In this document: one piece after another, positions 23,799 to 33,641 of the stretch
Layout: every line of letters starts with the position of its first letter
How positions within the stretch are numbered: the stretch's first letter is position 1
Source of the DNA: G963662985 sp963662985
GTDB lineage: Bacteria; Chloroflexota; Anaerolineae; Anaerolineales; UBA11579
Assembly (NCBI GenBank): GCA_963662985.1
Contig: OY760066.1
Coordinates: forward strand, 248,001-312,000
DNA length: 64,000 nucleotides
Reading direction: 5' to 3'
Program-made: the position numbers and the translations under genes
Notes under the pieces: model-generated
Databases searched by the model: none
Told to the model about the DNA's origin: nothing
Seen by the model: only the letters and a program-made list of their open reading frames with translations

Positions 23799-26700
23799 TT
23801 ATCTTACTTCAATCAATTTAGCTGTCACAATTAGACGATCTAAATATTCATGATTTGTTTCGTCGTAATTTTGACACGTAATCAAGGTCAACATGGTTTC
23901 ATTTGAATTGGCTAAGCTTGACACAATGTTTGGTTTGGTCAAATATAGATCATTCACCTTATAGACAAATTCTTGACCATTTTCGATAATAACAATTTCA
24001 TCTCCCCAACGCAATGTCTTTAGATCAATAAATGGACCAGGTAAACCATATTGGTTATAGACATGCCCTGTAATAGCACTGTTGCCTTGAGACGTTGGGA
24101 ATGCTGTGTTTTGCAGCCAACCAGCTTGATTACCTAACCAAGTGACATCCCATTCACTATTCTCTTGAGGAACACCCACAATTGGGATTTGAATGCCAAG
24201 TTTTTCAATTCTTAATTGGAATGCATTATAAGCAGTATAAATATTTTTATCTTTTCCAATATCCGATATTTGATCTTTTTCAAAACCCGATTCTGGTAAA
24301 ACTTTCGCCGTTCCCCAACTTGCAGTAGCAGATGCTGCTTGTAATTCACCCACATCATCCACATCACCATCACCATTAAGATCAGAGTTAATATAGGCGA
24401 TATTGGTGACTGCGTTTGATTGGTTAATACGGACACTAAATGTGATTGCGATATCATTCACTGCCGTGTCAGGGCTTGTTTGATTGAGATCAGGGCCTAA
24501 GTTACCAATCCATACAATTCTACCTCTTGGGTATGTAACTGATGGAGCCTCATAGTAACAATTAGTTGTTGTGGTAATCGCTGATGAATCTGTACAAGTT
24601 ACACCCGTGTTTGTTGAACCTGCGGGCGCTGAGGCTGGCACAGGATATCCACTTGTAATACCATTATCATAAAAGACAGTTCCAACTGGAATCTCATCAT
24701 AAGCTTCTGCATTGATGGCAACAATGTTTGAATTATTAATCCAAACCATAGTCCAAGTTAAAATTGGGTTGTTGTCTGCATCAAGCCATTTAAAACCGAT
24801 TGGCGGGTCAAACAAATTTGGTCCAAAGCTCACTGGTGTTGGATCAGAATCATCAGTGGGAGTTCCATTGCCATTCCCATCTGGGTCAGCACCATCATGA
24901 GAGTTATCCGACAATGAACCAAGAACACTATGAGTTGCTGTTGCTATTGCGACGTTATCGAAAGGTCCTGCTGCATAGGGGATGACTTCAATGACTAATT
25001 GAACTGTGCCCGTTGACCCCGCAATGAGAGTTTCTGTGCCAACTAATAGGTTTGAATCGGCATTACCATCAAAACTGTTGTTGACTGTGAAATCAGTGCT
25101 AGATAATGAAATCACTGAATAAGTTGTGGGTGCTGTGAAAATTGAATTGAGATCATCGGTGATTTGAATGTTATCAAGATCTTGAGCACCATAGTTTTTC
25201 ACTAAAAATTCATAGGAAATTTGATAGGTGCCTGTGCTGGTTTCAGTCATCGAATCTACTCGTTTTGCGAGGCCTAACATATTGGGAACTGTGACTGAAG
25301 CTGCGGCTTCATCGTCTTCTGATTGATCTCCATCATCGTTATTCGGGGTGGAATCGATATCTGTTTCGTTTGCAGCAGTTACTTCTGCCACATTCTTATA
25401 ATTTCCAGTTGCATTTACTGTGGCTTCAATATCCAAAGAAACTGATCCTGTACTAGCAACATTTCCAACCGTCCAAACACCAGTGCTCGAATTATAAGAA
25501 TCCAGGTTACCTACTTCAGAATCTGTAACATAAGTATACCCATTTGGAAGAAGATCTTGTACCACCACACCACTGGCATCATCACTACCATTATTTGTCA
25601 CAGTGAGGGTAAAAATCACATTGCTGCCAATAGTAGGTGTGGCATTGTTGACTGTTTTAGTTAATTCCAAATCGATTTGCTTGGCATTCACAGCTACAAT
25701 ATCATTACTTGAATTGTCACTTTCATCACTTTCTGTAATCAATCCACTACCATCAACAATTGCCGTATTATTCAGATTCCCGGTAGCGGTAGGGGTGACA
25801 GAAAGCTGTACTTCAAATGTGGTACTTGGAATAAGGGTAAGCCCACTTCCAATAGCTGTACAAGTGAGGACTAAACTCCCGTCAATCGCACAATTCGCAC
25901 TTGCTGGGGAAGAGCTGATCGAATAATTTGCGCTTATTGGCAGTGTATCGGTCAAAATGTTTCCACCAAATGCAAAGGTTGCATCACTTGTCCCATTATT
26001 TGTTACTAAAATTGTCCATGTAAAAGAATTCCCAATAACGACATTTCCACTAACATTATTCGTCTTTGAAATCGTAAGATTAGGTGCACTGACTGTTACG
26101 GTGTTGCTACCGGTGTTATCTGTTTCATCACTTTCAGTTATCACATCATTTGGGTCAACTGTAACGGTGTTTGCAAGTGAACCAATGCTAGTCGGTGTAA
26201 CTTCTAAAGTAACTACTAATGTGCCAGTGCTAGCAATTGAAAGAGGTGCTGTTGCTTTACAACTAAAAGTCTTGGGGTCAGCAACCGTCGCTCCATCTAC
26301 AATACTACAGCTCACATTACTTGGATAACTTGCTGAAAGTGCGTAATCCGCACCTACTGGCAAGGTATCGCTTAATAAAACTTCATCTGTAGCAAAACTC
26401 GCTGCACTCGTACCACCATTTGTAATTGTCATTGTCCAAGTAAAGCTATCTCCTAGGACTACTGCATCTGAGACAGTATTGGTTTTTGAAATCGTCAAGT
26501 TAGGCGCATTGACTGTTACGGTGTTACTACCTGCATTGTCAGTCTCATCACTTTCAGTTATCACATCATTTGGGTCAACTGTGACGGTGTTTGCAAGTGA
26601 ACCAACACTAGTCGGGGTTACTTCTAAGGTAATCGCTAATGTACCAGCGCTAGCAATTGAAAGCGGTGCTGTTGCTTTACAACTAAAAGTCTTGGGGTCA

Positions 26701-29700
26701 GCAACCGTTGCGCCATCAACAATACTACAACTCACATCGCTAGGATAACTTGCTGAAAGGACGTAATCTGCACCTAATGGCAAGGTATCGCTTAATAAAA
26801 CTTCATCTGTAGCAAAACTCGCTGCAATCGTACCACCATTTGTTATCGTCATTGTCCAAGTAAAGCTATCTCCTAGGACTACTGCATCGGAGACGGTATT
26901 GGTTTTTGAAATCGTCAAATTAGGCGCATTGACTGTTACGGTGTTACTACCTGCATTGTCAGTCTCATCACTTTCAGTTATCACATCATTCGGATCAACT
27001 GTAACGGTGTTTGCAAGTGAACCAATGCTAGTCGGGGTTACTTCTAAGGTAACCGCTAATGTCCCAGTGCTAGTAATTGAAAGCGGTGCTGTTGCTTTAC
27101 AACTAAAAGTCTTGGGGTCAGCAACCGTTGCGCCATCAACAATACTACAACTCACATTACTTGGATAACTTGCTGAAAGGGCATAATTTGCACCTACTGG
27201 CAAGGTATCGGATAATAACACTTCGTCTGTGGCAAAATCTGCTGCACTCGTACCACCATTTGTTATCGTCATTGTCCAAGTAAAGCTATTTCCTAAGGCT
27301 ACTGCATCGGAGATAGTATTGGTCTTTGTAATTGTGAGATTAGGCGCACTGACTGTCACGGTATTGCTACCGGTGTTATCTGTTTCATCACTTTCAGTTA
27401 TCACATCATTCGGATCAACTGTGACGGTGTTTGCAAGTAAACCAATGCTAGTCGGGGTAACTTCTATGGTAACCGCTAATGTGCCAGCACTAGCAATTGA
27501 AAGCGGTGCTGTTGCTTTACAACTAAAAGTCTTAGGGTCAGCAACCGTTGCGCCATCAACAATACTACAGCTCACATCGCTTGGATAACTAGCTGAAAGA
27601 GCGTAATCTGCACCTACTGGCAATGTATCGCTTAATAAAACTTCATCTGTAGCAAAACTCACACTTCCTGAGCCTGAATTTGTAATTGTCATTGTCCAAG
27701 TGAAACTATCACCAAGGGCAACTGCATCTGAGACAACGTTTGTTTTTGCAATTGTTAGGTTTGAATTTAACGTTACTGTAACTGTATCTGAATCACTATT
27801 GTTTGTTTCATCACTTTCAGTAATTAAGCCATCATCATCGACAGTTGCTGTGTTAATTAAATCTCCTGTACTTGTTGTAGTTGCAGATACTGTAATCACA
27901 AAAGTATCTGAAGCTGCTAATGTTAAAGAACTTCCAACAGCAGTACAGGTTAATACATTACTACCATCAATCGCACAATTTGCACCTGCTGGTGATACAC
28001 CAACGGTGTATGTAGCCCCAGTGGGTAGACTATCTGTTAAGATTTCTTCTCCATCAGCAAAGGTGGCATCACTTGTGCCATTATTTGTGACTTTGATTGT
28101 CCAAATAAATGAATCTCCTTGGCTAACACTACCACTCACATTATTCGTTTTCTCGATAATTAAATCTGGGGAAGTAATTGTGTAATTGGCAGTTGAAGGA
28201 CTAGAGTCATATGTAATTCCATCATATTTATATGTCCCATGTGCTGTGGCAGTGTTGGAATAAATCCCTATGATATTTTTAGCAGTGACTGGTCCAACTA
28301 CACAAGAAGTACTCGCTAAAGCCGCTAATGGATCAGTGAAAGTACAGCCTGTCATTGTGATATCTGGGTCTGTCACATTAATCGTTTGAAGTTCAACATT
28401 ACCAGTATTCTCTACTGTAAATCGGTAGTAAACATTACCACCGAGATTGACTCCAGTAATGGAGGATGACCATGGTCCTGTCGCTGTATGGCTAACTTCT
28501 TTCAATAAAGACAAAGATGGTTCAGCGCCTACATACGTTGCAGAGGAAGTATTAGAAGAATACTCAACCGTGTTATACGTTGCTTTGGCTGTGGCAGTGT
28601 TGACATGCTCTCCAGAAGTGGTCACCACGCCGGCACTCACACAAGTTGATATATGATTCTCATTCGCAGCGACAGCCACAGGTAAAGGCTCTGTAAATGT
28701 GCAACTACTTGTATTGATTTCAGGATCGTCAATTGTCACCACACTCAAAGGAACATCTCCCGTATTTTCTACTGTGAAACGATAATACACTGTGGTACCT
28801 GGAGTGACACTCACAAATTTTGTCCAAGGGCCAGTCGTTGAAGTAGAAATTTCCTTTAAGAAAGAAATGCCCGGTGTGGGTGCCTTCACAATCATTGAAT
28901 CTGTACTTGTGTTGCCCAAACCAGCATTGCTGGAATTCACTTGGTCGGTGGTGTTCACATAGGTGTCTGCGCTTGAAGATGTCACCGTAACCGTCACCTC
29001 ACAAGTTTCGCCACCCGTGAGCGTAGCACCAGTTAAGCTGATAGACGTTCCCCCAGCAACCGCTGTGAGTACGCCTCCCGTACAAGTATTGGTGGCAGCT
29101 GGACTCAACGGATTTGCAATGCTTAGGTTTGTTGGCAAATTATCTACAAATGAAACACCTGTAAGAGATTCATCTTGATTTGGATTTTTAATCTTAATCG
29201 ATAACAATGAAGTTTCATTTTCAAATATAGGGGTAGATGCAAATGACTTCGAGATTTCAGGTGGTAATAACACAGTTAATGTATCTGTGGCATAGCCATC
29301 AGGATTTGTATTCGTACTAGTTTCTGATGAAGATATAAAACCACTTACATTTGTTTTCGGTCCGGCAGAAGTCCCTACCACATCTACCTGAACGGTACAG
29401 GTGCTATAAGCTGCAATAGTGCCATTCGTGAAAGATAAAGAAGAATCGCCAGCCAAAGGGGAGAAAGTGGGTGTTCCACAATTCAGATATTGACCATTGG
29501 GGGGGCTGGCAACTTCAACACCAGTGGGAAGATCATCTGTGAAGTTAACCGAAGTGGTTTCAATTGGATTTGGGTTCTCAATCGTGAAAGTTAGGGTCGA
29601 GGTGGAGCCCACTGGAATAGCTGAAGGAGAAAATTGTTTTGCGAGAGTGAGATGTTGCGGTGTACCACAGCCAGTAATATTTACATTATCAACATCTAAG

Positions 29701-30077
29701 TCAGAACCTGAATTTCCGTTATTTGCATTAAATCCATATATTCTAAAGTAGGTAACACCACTTGTATTTGCAACTGTTGAATAATCTTTTGTAATAGTTG
29801 CCCATGATGTTGTTGGAAAAACCGAACCTGTTGCATCACCAATAGTAGATCCTAAATAACTATATGTAGTACCATCTGTACTCCAATAAAAATACAAATC
29901 TGCTGGACCACTTGCTTTAATTTTTTGATCAAGGGTTATTTTTACACTTGAGTAATTGGTTGTATCAACAGCAAATTCTATATAATCGTTGTTAGTGGTT
30001 GAAAATGTATTTTTCTCAAAACCATAAATTGACCATTGATTTGCTGGGTTCCCGTCTGTTGCAATATATCCAGTCAC
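23799..30077 (-). CDS. Giant DUF11/CARDB-repeat surface protein with C-terminal LPxSG and sortase domain (3' part of a split gene)
   Basis: 2092 residues counted from a GTG at 30077; the frame stays open upstream to 30149. The N-terminal part completes a beta-sandwich domain that begins in the upstream ORF (WSIYGFEKNTFSTTNNDYIEF). Residues about 145-1500 are DUF11/CARDB repeats (SKTNTVSDAVVLGDSFTWTM, ITESDETDNAGSNTVTV), four of them nearly identical (27761-26082). The C-terminus holds LPESGF at about 1927, then a sortase fold with His in SAITGHV (about 2005), Cys in TLITC (about 2068) and Arg in EYLDR (about 2081). No signal peptide precedes it in this reading. Together with 30150-31589 it would form one exported protein of about 2600 residues. 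Confidence 0.8.
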   Translation of the reverse strand: MTGYIATDGNPANQWSIYGFEKNTFSTTNNDYIEFAVDTTNYSSVKITLDQKIKASGPADLYFYWSTDGTTYSYLGSTIGDATGSVFPTTSWATITKDYSTVANTSGVTYFRIYGFNANNGNSGSDLDVDNVNITGCGTPQHLTLAKQFSPSAIPVGSTSTLTFTIENPNPIETTSVNFTDDLPTGVEVASPPNGQYLNCGTPTFSPLAGDSSLSFTNGTIAAYSTCTVQVDVVGTSAGPKTNVSGFISSSETSTNTNPDGYATDTLTVLLPPEISKSFASTPIFENETSLLSIKIKNPNQDESLTGVSFVDNLPTNLSIANPLSPAATNTCTGGVLTAVAGGTSISLTGATLTGGETCEVTVTVTSSSADTYVNTTDQVNSSNAGLGNTSTDSMIVKAPTPGISFLKEISTSTTGPWTKFVSVTPGTTVYYRFTVENTGDVPLSVVTIDDPEINTSSCTFTEPLPVAVAANENHISTCVSAGVVTTSGEHVNTATAKATYNTVEYSSNTSSATYVGAEPSLSLLKEVSHTATGPWSSSITGVNLGGNVYYRFTVENTGNVELQTINVTDPDITMTGCTFTDPLAALASTSCVVGPVTAKNIIGIYSNTATAHGTYKYDGITYDSSPSTANYTITSPDLIIEKTNNVSGSVSQGDSFIWTIKVTNNGTSDATFADGEEILTDSLPTGATYTVGVSPAGANCAIDGSNVLTCTAVGSSLTLAASDTFVITVSATTTSTGDLINTATVDDDGLITESDETNNSDSDTVTVTLNSNLTIAKTNVVSDAVALGDSFTWTMTITNSGSGSVSFATDEVLLSDTLPVGADYALSASYPSDVSCSIVDGATVADPKTFSCKATAPLSIASAGTLAVTIEVTPTSIGLLANTVTVDPNDVITESDETDNTGSNTVTVSAPNLTITKTNTISDAVALGNSFTWTMTITNGGTSAADFATDEVLLSDTLPVGANYALSASYPSNVSCSIVDGATVADPKTFSCKATAPLSITSTGTLAVTLEVTPTSIGSLANTVTVDPNDVITESDETDNAGSNTVTVNAPNLTISKTNTVSDAVVLGDSFTWTMTITNGGTIAASFATDEVLLSDTLPLGADYVLSASYPSDVSCSIVDGATVADPKTFSCKATAPLSIASAGTLAITLEVTPTSVGSLANTVTVDPNDVITESDETDNAGSNTVTVNAPNLTISKTNTVSDAVVLGDSFTWTMTITNGGTSAASFATDEVLLSDTLPVGADYALSASYPSNVSCSIVDGATVADPKTFSCKATAPLSIASTGTLVVTLEVTPTSIGSLANTVTVDPNDVITESDETDNTGSNTVTVSAPNLTISKTNNVSGNVVIGNSFTWTILVTNNGTSDATFAFGGNILTDTLPISANYSISSSPASANCAIDGSLVLTCTAIGSGLTLIPSTTFEVQLSVTPTATGNLNNTAIVDGSGLITESDESDNSSNDIVAVNAKQIDLELTKTVNNATPTIGSNVIFTLTVTNNGSDDASGVVVQDLLPNGYTYVTDSEVGNLDSYNSSTGVWTVGNVASTGSVSLDIEATVNATGNYKNVAEVTAANETDIDSTPNNDDGDQSEDDEAAASVTVPNMLGLAKRVDSMTETSTGTYQISYEFLVKNYGAQDLDNIQITDDLNSIFTAPTTYSVISLSSTDFTVNNSFDGNADSNLLVGTETLIAGSTGTVQLVIEVIPYAAGPFDNVAIATATHSVLGSLSDNSHDGADPDGNGNGTPTDDSDPTPVSFGPNLFDPPIGFKWLDADNNPILTWTMVWINNSNIVAINAEAYDEIPVGTVFYDNGITSGYPVPASAPAGSTNTGVTCTDSSAITTTTNCYYEAPSVTYPRGRIVWIGNLGPDLNQTSPDTAVNDIAITFSVRINQSNAVTNIAYINSDLNGDGDVDDVGELQAASATASWGTAKVLPESGFEKDQISDIGKDKNIYTAYNAFQLRIEKLGIQIPIVGVPQENSEWDVTWLGNQAGWLQNTAFPTSQGNSAITGHVYNQYGLPGPFIDLKTLRWGDEIVIIENGQEFVYKVNDLYLTKPNIVSSLANSNETMLTLITCQNYDETNHEYLDRLIVTAKLIEVR
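26082..27761 (-). repeat. Four 420-bp tandem coding repeats (DUF11/CARDB)
   Basis: Four consecutive units at 26082-26501, 26502-26921, 26922-27341 and 27342-27761 repeat with exactly 420 bp (140 codons) per unit. Most differences are single bases; the promoter-proximal end of the 27342 unit is the most divergent. Each encodes a domain with a FATDEVLLSDTLPVGA motif and an ITESDETDN motif. Confidence 0.88.
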
Positions 30078-30149
30078 CCCAGCACCAATGTTTGCTACTG
30101 CTGAAGAAACATTGGTTGCTTTATAAGTGTAAGGAGGAGGAGAAGTTGT

Positions 30150-30152
30150 TCA
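30150..30152 (-). other. Single in-frame TGA splitting the surface protein gene
   Basis: TGA between the codons CAA and ACA. Both sides are in the same frame: 31589 to 30153 and 30149 to 23799. The residues on either side (TWTMEPSQ and TTSPPPYTYKATNV) read as one beta-sandwich domain. A one-base change from GGA, CGA or TGG would restore it. Confidence 0.9.
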
Positions 30153-31589
30153 TTGAGAAGGTTCCATTGTCCAAGTAGCTAAGTTTAGATTACAGATGCT
30201 TGGTGGTGTAGGTGGAGAATCATTCACATCAAGGGTTGCAGAAGCTGTGTTGCCAGTGTCAACTTCTGTACCATTGTTGATATATTTCAAATTCCCGGTC
30301 GTGTTTAAATAGGTCCCAATCACAGGAACGGTGACATTGACACTAATCAAACAGGAACTATTGGCTGCCACAGTAGCGCCAGAAACGGAGACAGAATTTG
30401 CACCAGCAAGGGCGCCGACCGTAGGAGTACCACACCCCGAAGTAGTGATACCCGCCGGACTAGCAATTGTCATCGCTCCCGGGCTAGTAGGAAGAGTATC
30501 AATAAATGAAGCCCCTTCCACAGTTGTGGGGAAGGGATTTGTGATTGTAAATGTTAATTTTGAAGTACCCCCCACGTTGGTTGGATTTGGAGAGAATTTT
30601 TTATCAATGGTTAAATTGGATGGATCGATAATCGCAGCATATACCTCGGATACATCATAGTCCGAGTTATAGTGGAAACTACTTCCAGAGAAATCATATA
30701 ATTCAGTGTTCAATGGTTCAGGATTAATCGAACCGACACTCAGAATTTCTACAGTATATTTATTAACCACATCACCGCCGGCTTTGTCATCGCTCACAAC
30801 ACAAGATTTATAATTGGGATCCGTGATATCATTTTCCCAACCACATGCATCCGCATATAATGTATCGCTAGTACCTGCACCAGTACCTAAATATGCAGAA
30901 TAGCTCGATTCAACCGATAAGACTTTAAATATCGTATTGGGAAAATTGATGAAACTCTCTAATTGATTATACCCATTCGTGGCCGTGCTACCGACGAGTG
31001 TAATCACATATTGTTCGCCGACTTCTAATGCCATTGTCCCCCCATCAGGAATCAAGGTATCAACTGTGTCGGCAATATTACGCACATAGATACTAATTAC
31101 AGAGTTTCTTGATTGAGAAATCAACCATTCCACATATAATTCACGATCTGTCGGGGTGCTAACAGCTAAGCCACCATCTGCAGAAGCATTAATTTGATAC
31201 CCTCGAGAGGTGCCTTTTGCAGCAGCATTTCGTTCCACTTCGACCTCATAATAAAAATCATAACAAGCACTTGGGGTGAGCGTGATTCCCGGATCAGTAT
31301 AGGCAGATTTGCTGCCCGTACGTAAATCTATAAAAGAATTTGAACTAGTCCATTGAAAATCAGAGGTCACATTGGTGACATCGGCATCTCCTGTGTTACA
31401 AACCCGCACACCAACTGGAAACAAATTTGGCCCCGTGGTGACATCATTGCTATCCAAGCCAATCACATTCCACGTAATCGGTGTGATTGAAAGCGCACCT
31501 GCTGCACTGACCAAAAATTGTGGCACAATTAAAATGATCAAAAAAACAATAAGTGCAATTAGTTTGTGATAACTCTTCAACGAATTCAT
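30150..31589 (-). CDS. Exported DUF11-type surface protein, N-terminal part of a split gene
   Basis: 479 residues from the ATG at 31589 (MNSLKSYHKLIALIVFLI), with a signal peptide to about VSAAGALS. AAGGAG lies about 11 bases before that ATG; a GTG 12 bases upstream is less likely. Residues 20-330 are beta-rich and unrecognised. Residues 335-465 are a DUF11 domain (LTIDKKFSPNPTNVGGTSKLTFTITNPFPTTVEGASFIDTLP). The ORF ends at TGA (30150-30152) in the middle of a beta-sandwich domain (NLATWTMEPSQ), and the downstream frame continues that domain without any frameshift. So it is either one gene with a nonsense mutation, a sequencing error, or a readthrough site. Confidence 0.78.
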   Translation of the reverse strand: MNSLKSYHKLIALIVFLIILIVPQFLVSAAGALSITPITWNVIGLDSNDVTTGPNLFPVGVRVCNTGDADVTNVTSDFQWTSSNSFIDLRTGSKSAYTDPGITLTPSACYDFYYEVEVERNAAAKGTSRGYQINASADGGLAVSTPTDRELYVEWLISQSRNSVISIYVRNIADTVDTLIPDGGTMALEVGEQYVITLVGSTATNGYNQLESFINFPNTIFKVLSVESSYSAYLGTGAGTSDTLYADACGWENDITDPNYKSCVVSDDKAGGDVVNKYTVEILSVGSINPEPLNTELYDFSGSSFHYNSDYDVSEVYAAIIDPSNLTIDKKFSPNPTNVGGTSKLTFTITNPFPTTVEGASFIDTLPTSPGAMTIASPAGITTSGCGTPTVGALAGANSVSVSGATVAANSSCLISVNVTVPVIGTYLNTTGNLKYINNGTEVDTGNTASATLDVNDSPPTPPSICNLNLATWTMEPSQ

Positions 31590-31678
31590 ACTCAAAATCA
31601 CTCCTTACAAAAGGCATTAATATTAAATTAACTATTCTTAAATTATAACTTATTAAGACTTAATCTAAAACCCAGAAA

Positions 31679-31708
31679 AAAAGCAAGTATCTTAAAATAC
31701 TTGCTTTT
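31679..31708 (-). terminator. Terminator of the diguanylate cyclase gene
   Basis: A 12-bp stem (31679-31690 with 31697-31708) with a T run on the minus strand, downstream of the cyclase stop. Confidence 0.75.
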
Positions 31709-31746
31709 GTAAGGTTCTTTTTTGAGATTTTTATTACTTATTTTTA

Positions 31747-33300
31747 TTACTTATTTTTATTCATTTTTCGATAAAATTTTTCTTCGTACATATTTTTATC
31801 GGCAATAGCAATCGACTCCATAATTTCTTCGTATCCAACACCATATTCGCTGATGCCATGGCTGAGCCACACGATAAAATTAATCCCATCTTCTAAGTCA
31901 ATTTGGTTTAATTCGACTAAAATTTTCTTCCATTTTTCTTCAGCTTGTACGGTAGTTAAATTTTCAAAAATGATTAAAAATTCATCGCCTCCTAAGCGGA
32001 TGATGAAATCATTTTCCGATAAGTGTTTTTTAATCACATTCACAGATTTAGTAATCAGCAAATCCCCTTTTTCATGTCCATATGTGTCATTGATAAATTT
32101 TAAGGAGTCAATATCAACAAAACAAATGCTTGCGTTTAAATTTTTCTTTTGATATTCCTGATTTTGTTTTTGAAATAAATATAATCCATACGGACGGTTA
32201 TACGTATTTGTAAAAGAATCGATTCTTGCTTGGCGAGTAATCTTTTGTTTATGAATCTCTCTTTGTCCCAACAAATAGGCAACCAAAGCAGAGAAAAGGA
32301 ATATTAACACACCAAAATGGAATTTTTCAACGATAGTATTTTTAATTAAATCCCAAGTTGTATAATAAAAGATTTTTCCTTCATCTGAAGTGCGAGGAAA
32401 AATAGAAATTAAAATATAGTTGGAATCATGCAAACGAATATTAGGCTGGTCTGGATTAAAGATATATCGATAATTAAACACCCCTGCTTCCCCCACAAAG
32501 GTGTGCATTTCAGCATCTTTGTTTTCATAAATATCTTTCCATGCATCCGCATAATCATTTAAAAATTTAATGTTCATTAAATTGGGGAACATAAACGCAA
32601 ACTCTTTTTCAGGTTCACTTTTATTCAGAATATAATATCCATTCCGATTGATGATGATATTCTTACATGTATTTTCATAAAATTGATATTCAATCACTTC
32701 TAATAAAGTGTTCAAATCTAAATTCAGAATCACAATACCATTAAACTTATCATTTTCATAAATCGGAGTTGCGATACGAATTGTTCTCACCTTTGGCTCT
32801 TCAATTACATTATTTTCAATATTTAAATCAAAGGCGGAATAATAAATCCCCCCTTCAGGTACCGATTTGCTTTCTTGAAAATAATATCGTTTTGCCTTAT
32901 TTTGTAATTCTTCTTCAGGAACAACAGTTATCGTAGAATTTGGATCATGATTTATGCGGATAATCTCGTCCCCATTTTTATCAAGATATCGAAGTTGAAC
33001 ATAAGTTGGCTTTTGCTCCAAATAGGTTGCCCAAATGGATGTTGTTTCTTCAACTGAGTTGAGCAAAAAAACATCTTTGAGGAAAAAAAGATCTGATTGA
33101 AATTCTTCAAACCTTCGATCAATATATTGATTAATCATATCCATTTTTTGTTTTTCAAGACTAATCAATTCTTTTTTCTCAAATTCAATAGCTTCTGGGT
33201 CTATATCTATGCGAATAAAAATCAACGTAAGGGAAATATAAAAGAAAATGAAAATAAGGAAATATATAATTTTATGGTTGTTTTTATTCTCGTTTACCAT
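31747..33300 (-). CDS. Membrane diguanylate cyclase with extracellular sensor domain
   Basis: A 517-residue protein. An N-terminal membrane helix (about 8-30), a Cache-like sensor domain (about 35-290, WATYLEQKPTYVQLRYLDKNGDEIIRIN and IYYSAFDLN), a second helix (GVLIFLFSALVAYLLGQRE) and a GGDEF domain (about 350-510) with the active motif RLGGDEFLII. GGDEF proteins make cyclic di-GMP. The allosteric inhibitory RxxD motif normally five residues before GGDEF is absent (SEND instead), so product inhibition is probably lost. Extracellular ligand unknown. Confidence 0.88.
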   Translation of the reverse strand: MVNENKNNHKIIYFLIFIFFYISLTLIFIRIDIDPEAIEFEKKELISLEKQKMDMINQYIDRRFEEFQSDLFFLKDVFLLNSVEETTSIWATYLEQKPTYVQLRYLDKNGDEIIRINHDPNSTITVVPEEELQNKAKRYYFQESKSVPEGGIYYSAFDLNIENNVIEEPKVRTIRIATPIYENDKFNGIVILNLDLNTLLEVIEYQFYENTCKNIIINRNGYYILNKSEPEKEFAFMFPNLMNIKFLNDYADAWKDIYENKDAEMHTFVGEAGVFNYRYIFNPDQPNIRLHDSNYILISIFPRTSDEGKIFYYTTWDLIKNTIVEKFHFGVLIFLFSALVAYLLGQREIHKQKITRQARIDSFTNTYNRPYGLYLFQKQNQEYQKKNLNASICFVDIDSLKFINDTYGHEKGDLLITKSVNVIKKHLSENDFIIRLGGDEFLIIFENLTTVQAEEKWKKILVELNQIDLEDGINFIVWLSHGISEYGVGYEEIMESIAIADKNMYEEKFYRKMNKNK

Positions 33301-33499
33301 TTAGACCTCAATTTCTAATTCTATTATAGATGATTTTGGTATAAATTTACCTTCAATTTTGTTAGGATGAATTAAGTAATGATTATCTATGCGCAATTTA
33401 ATTAAGCGAATTATATCCCCTCCAGACAATTAATAGGCAGATCCTCTACAAAATCGTACATTTTGCTCTTGAGATTAAACAAAAATGAATGCATTTTCC

Positions 33500-33528
33500 T
33501 TGACAATCAGAAATATTCATAATATTAT
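33500..33528 (+). promoter_or_regulatory. Promoter of the polar amino acid ABC operon
   Basis: TTGACA (33500-33505), a 17-base spacer and TATTAT (33523-33528). It would give an untranslated leader of about 107 bases, including a 9-bp inverted repeat (33579-33587 with 33603-33611). The rest of the 341-base gap (33301-33641) is AT-rich with no ORF I can support. Confidence 0.7.
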
Positions 33529-33641
33529 ACAATCATCATATTATTTGACCTTGCAAAGCATTTTTGCAAAATCAATTCAAACTTCAATTCAAAAAAGATG
33601 GGTTGAAGTTTTATTTATAAATTATTTATTGAGGCATTATT

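Noticed and set aside
26082..27761. CRISPR-like or transposon repeat array
   Set aside because: Units are 420 bp, in-frame and protein-coding, with no short direct repeats and spacers, cas genes or terminal inverted repeats.
25603..28185. Plus-strand ORFs of 90-160 codons across the repeats
   Set aside because: They are shadows of the minus-strand DUF11 repeats, share the 420-bp periodicity, lack ribosome sites and have improbable composition.
30150..30152. Selenocysteine codon
   Set aside because: No Sec-type redox family, no Cys-homologous position and no evident SECIS-like hairpin follows the TGA; nonsense mutation or error is simpler.
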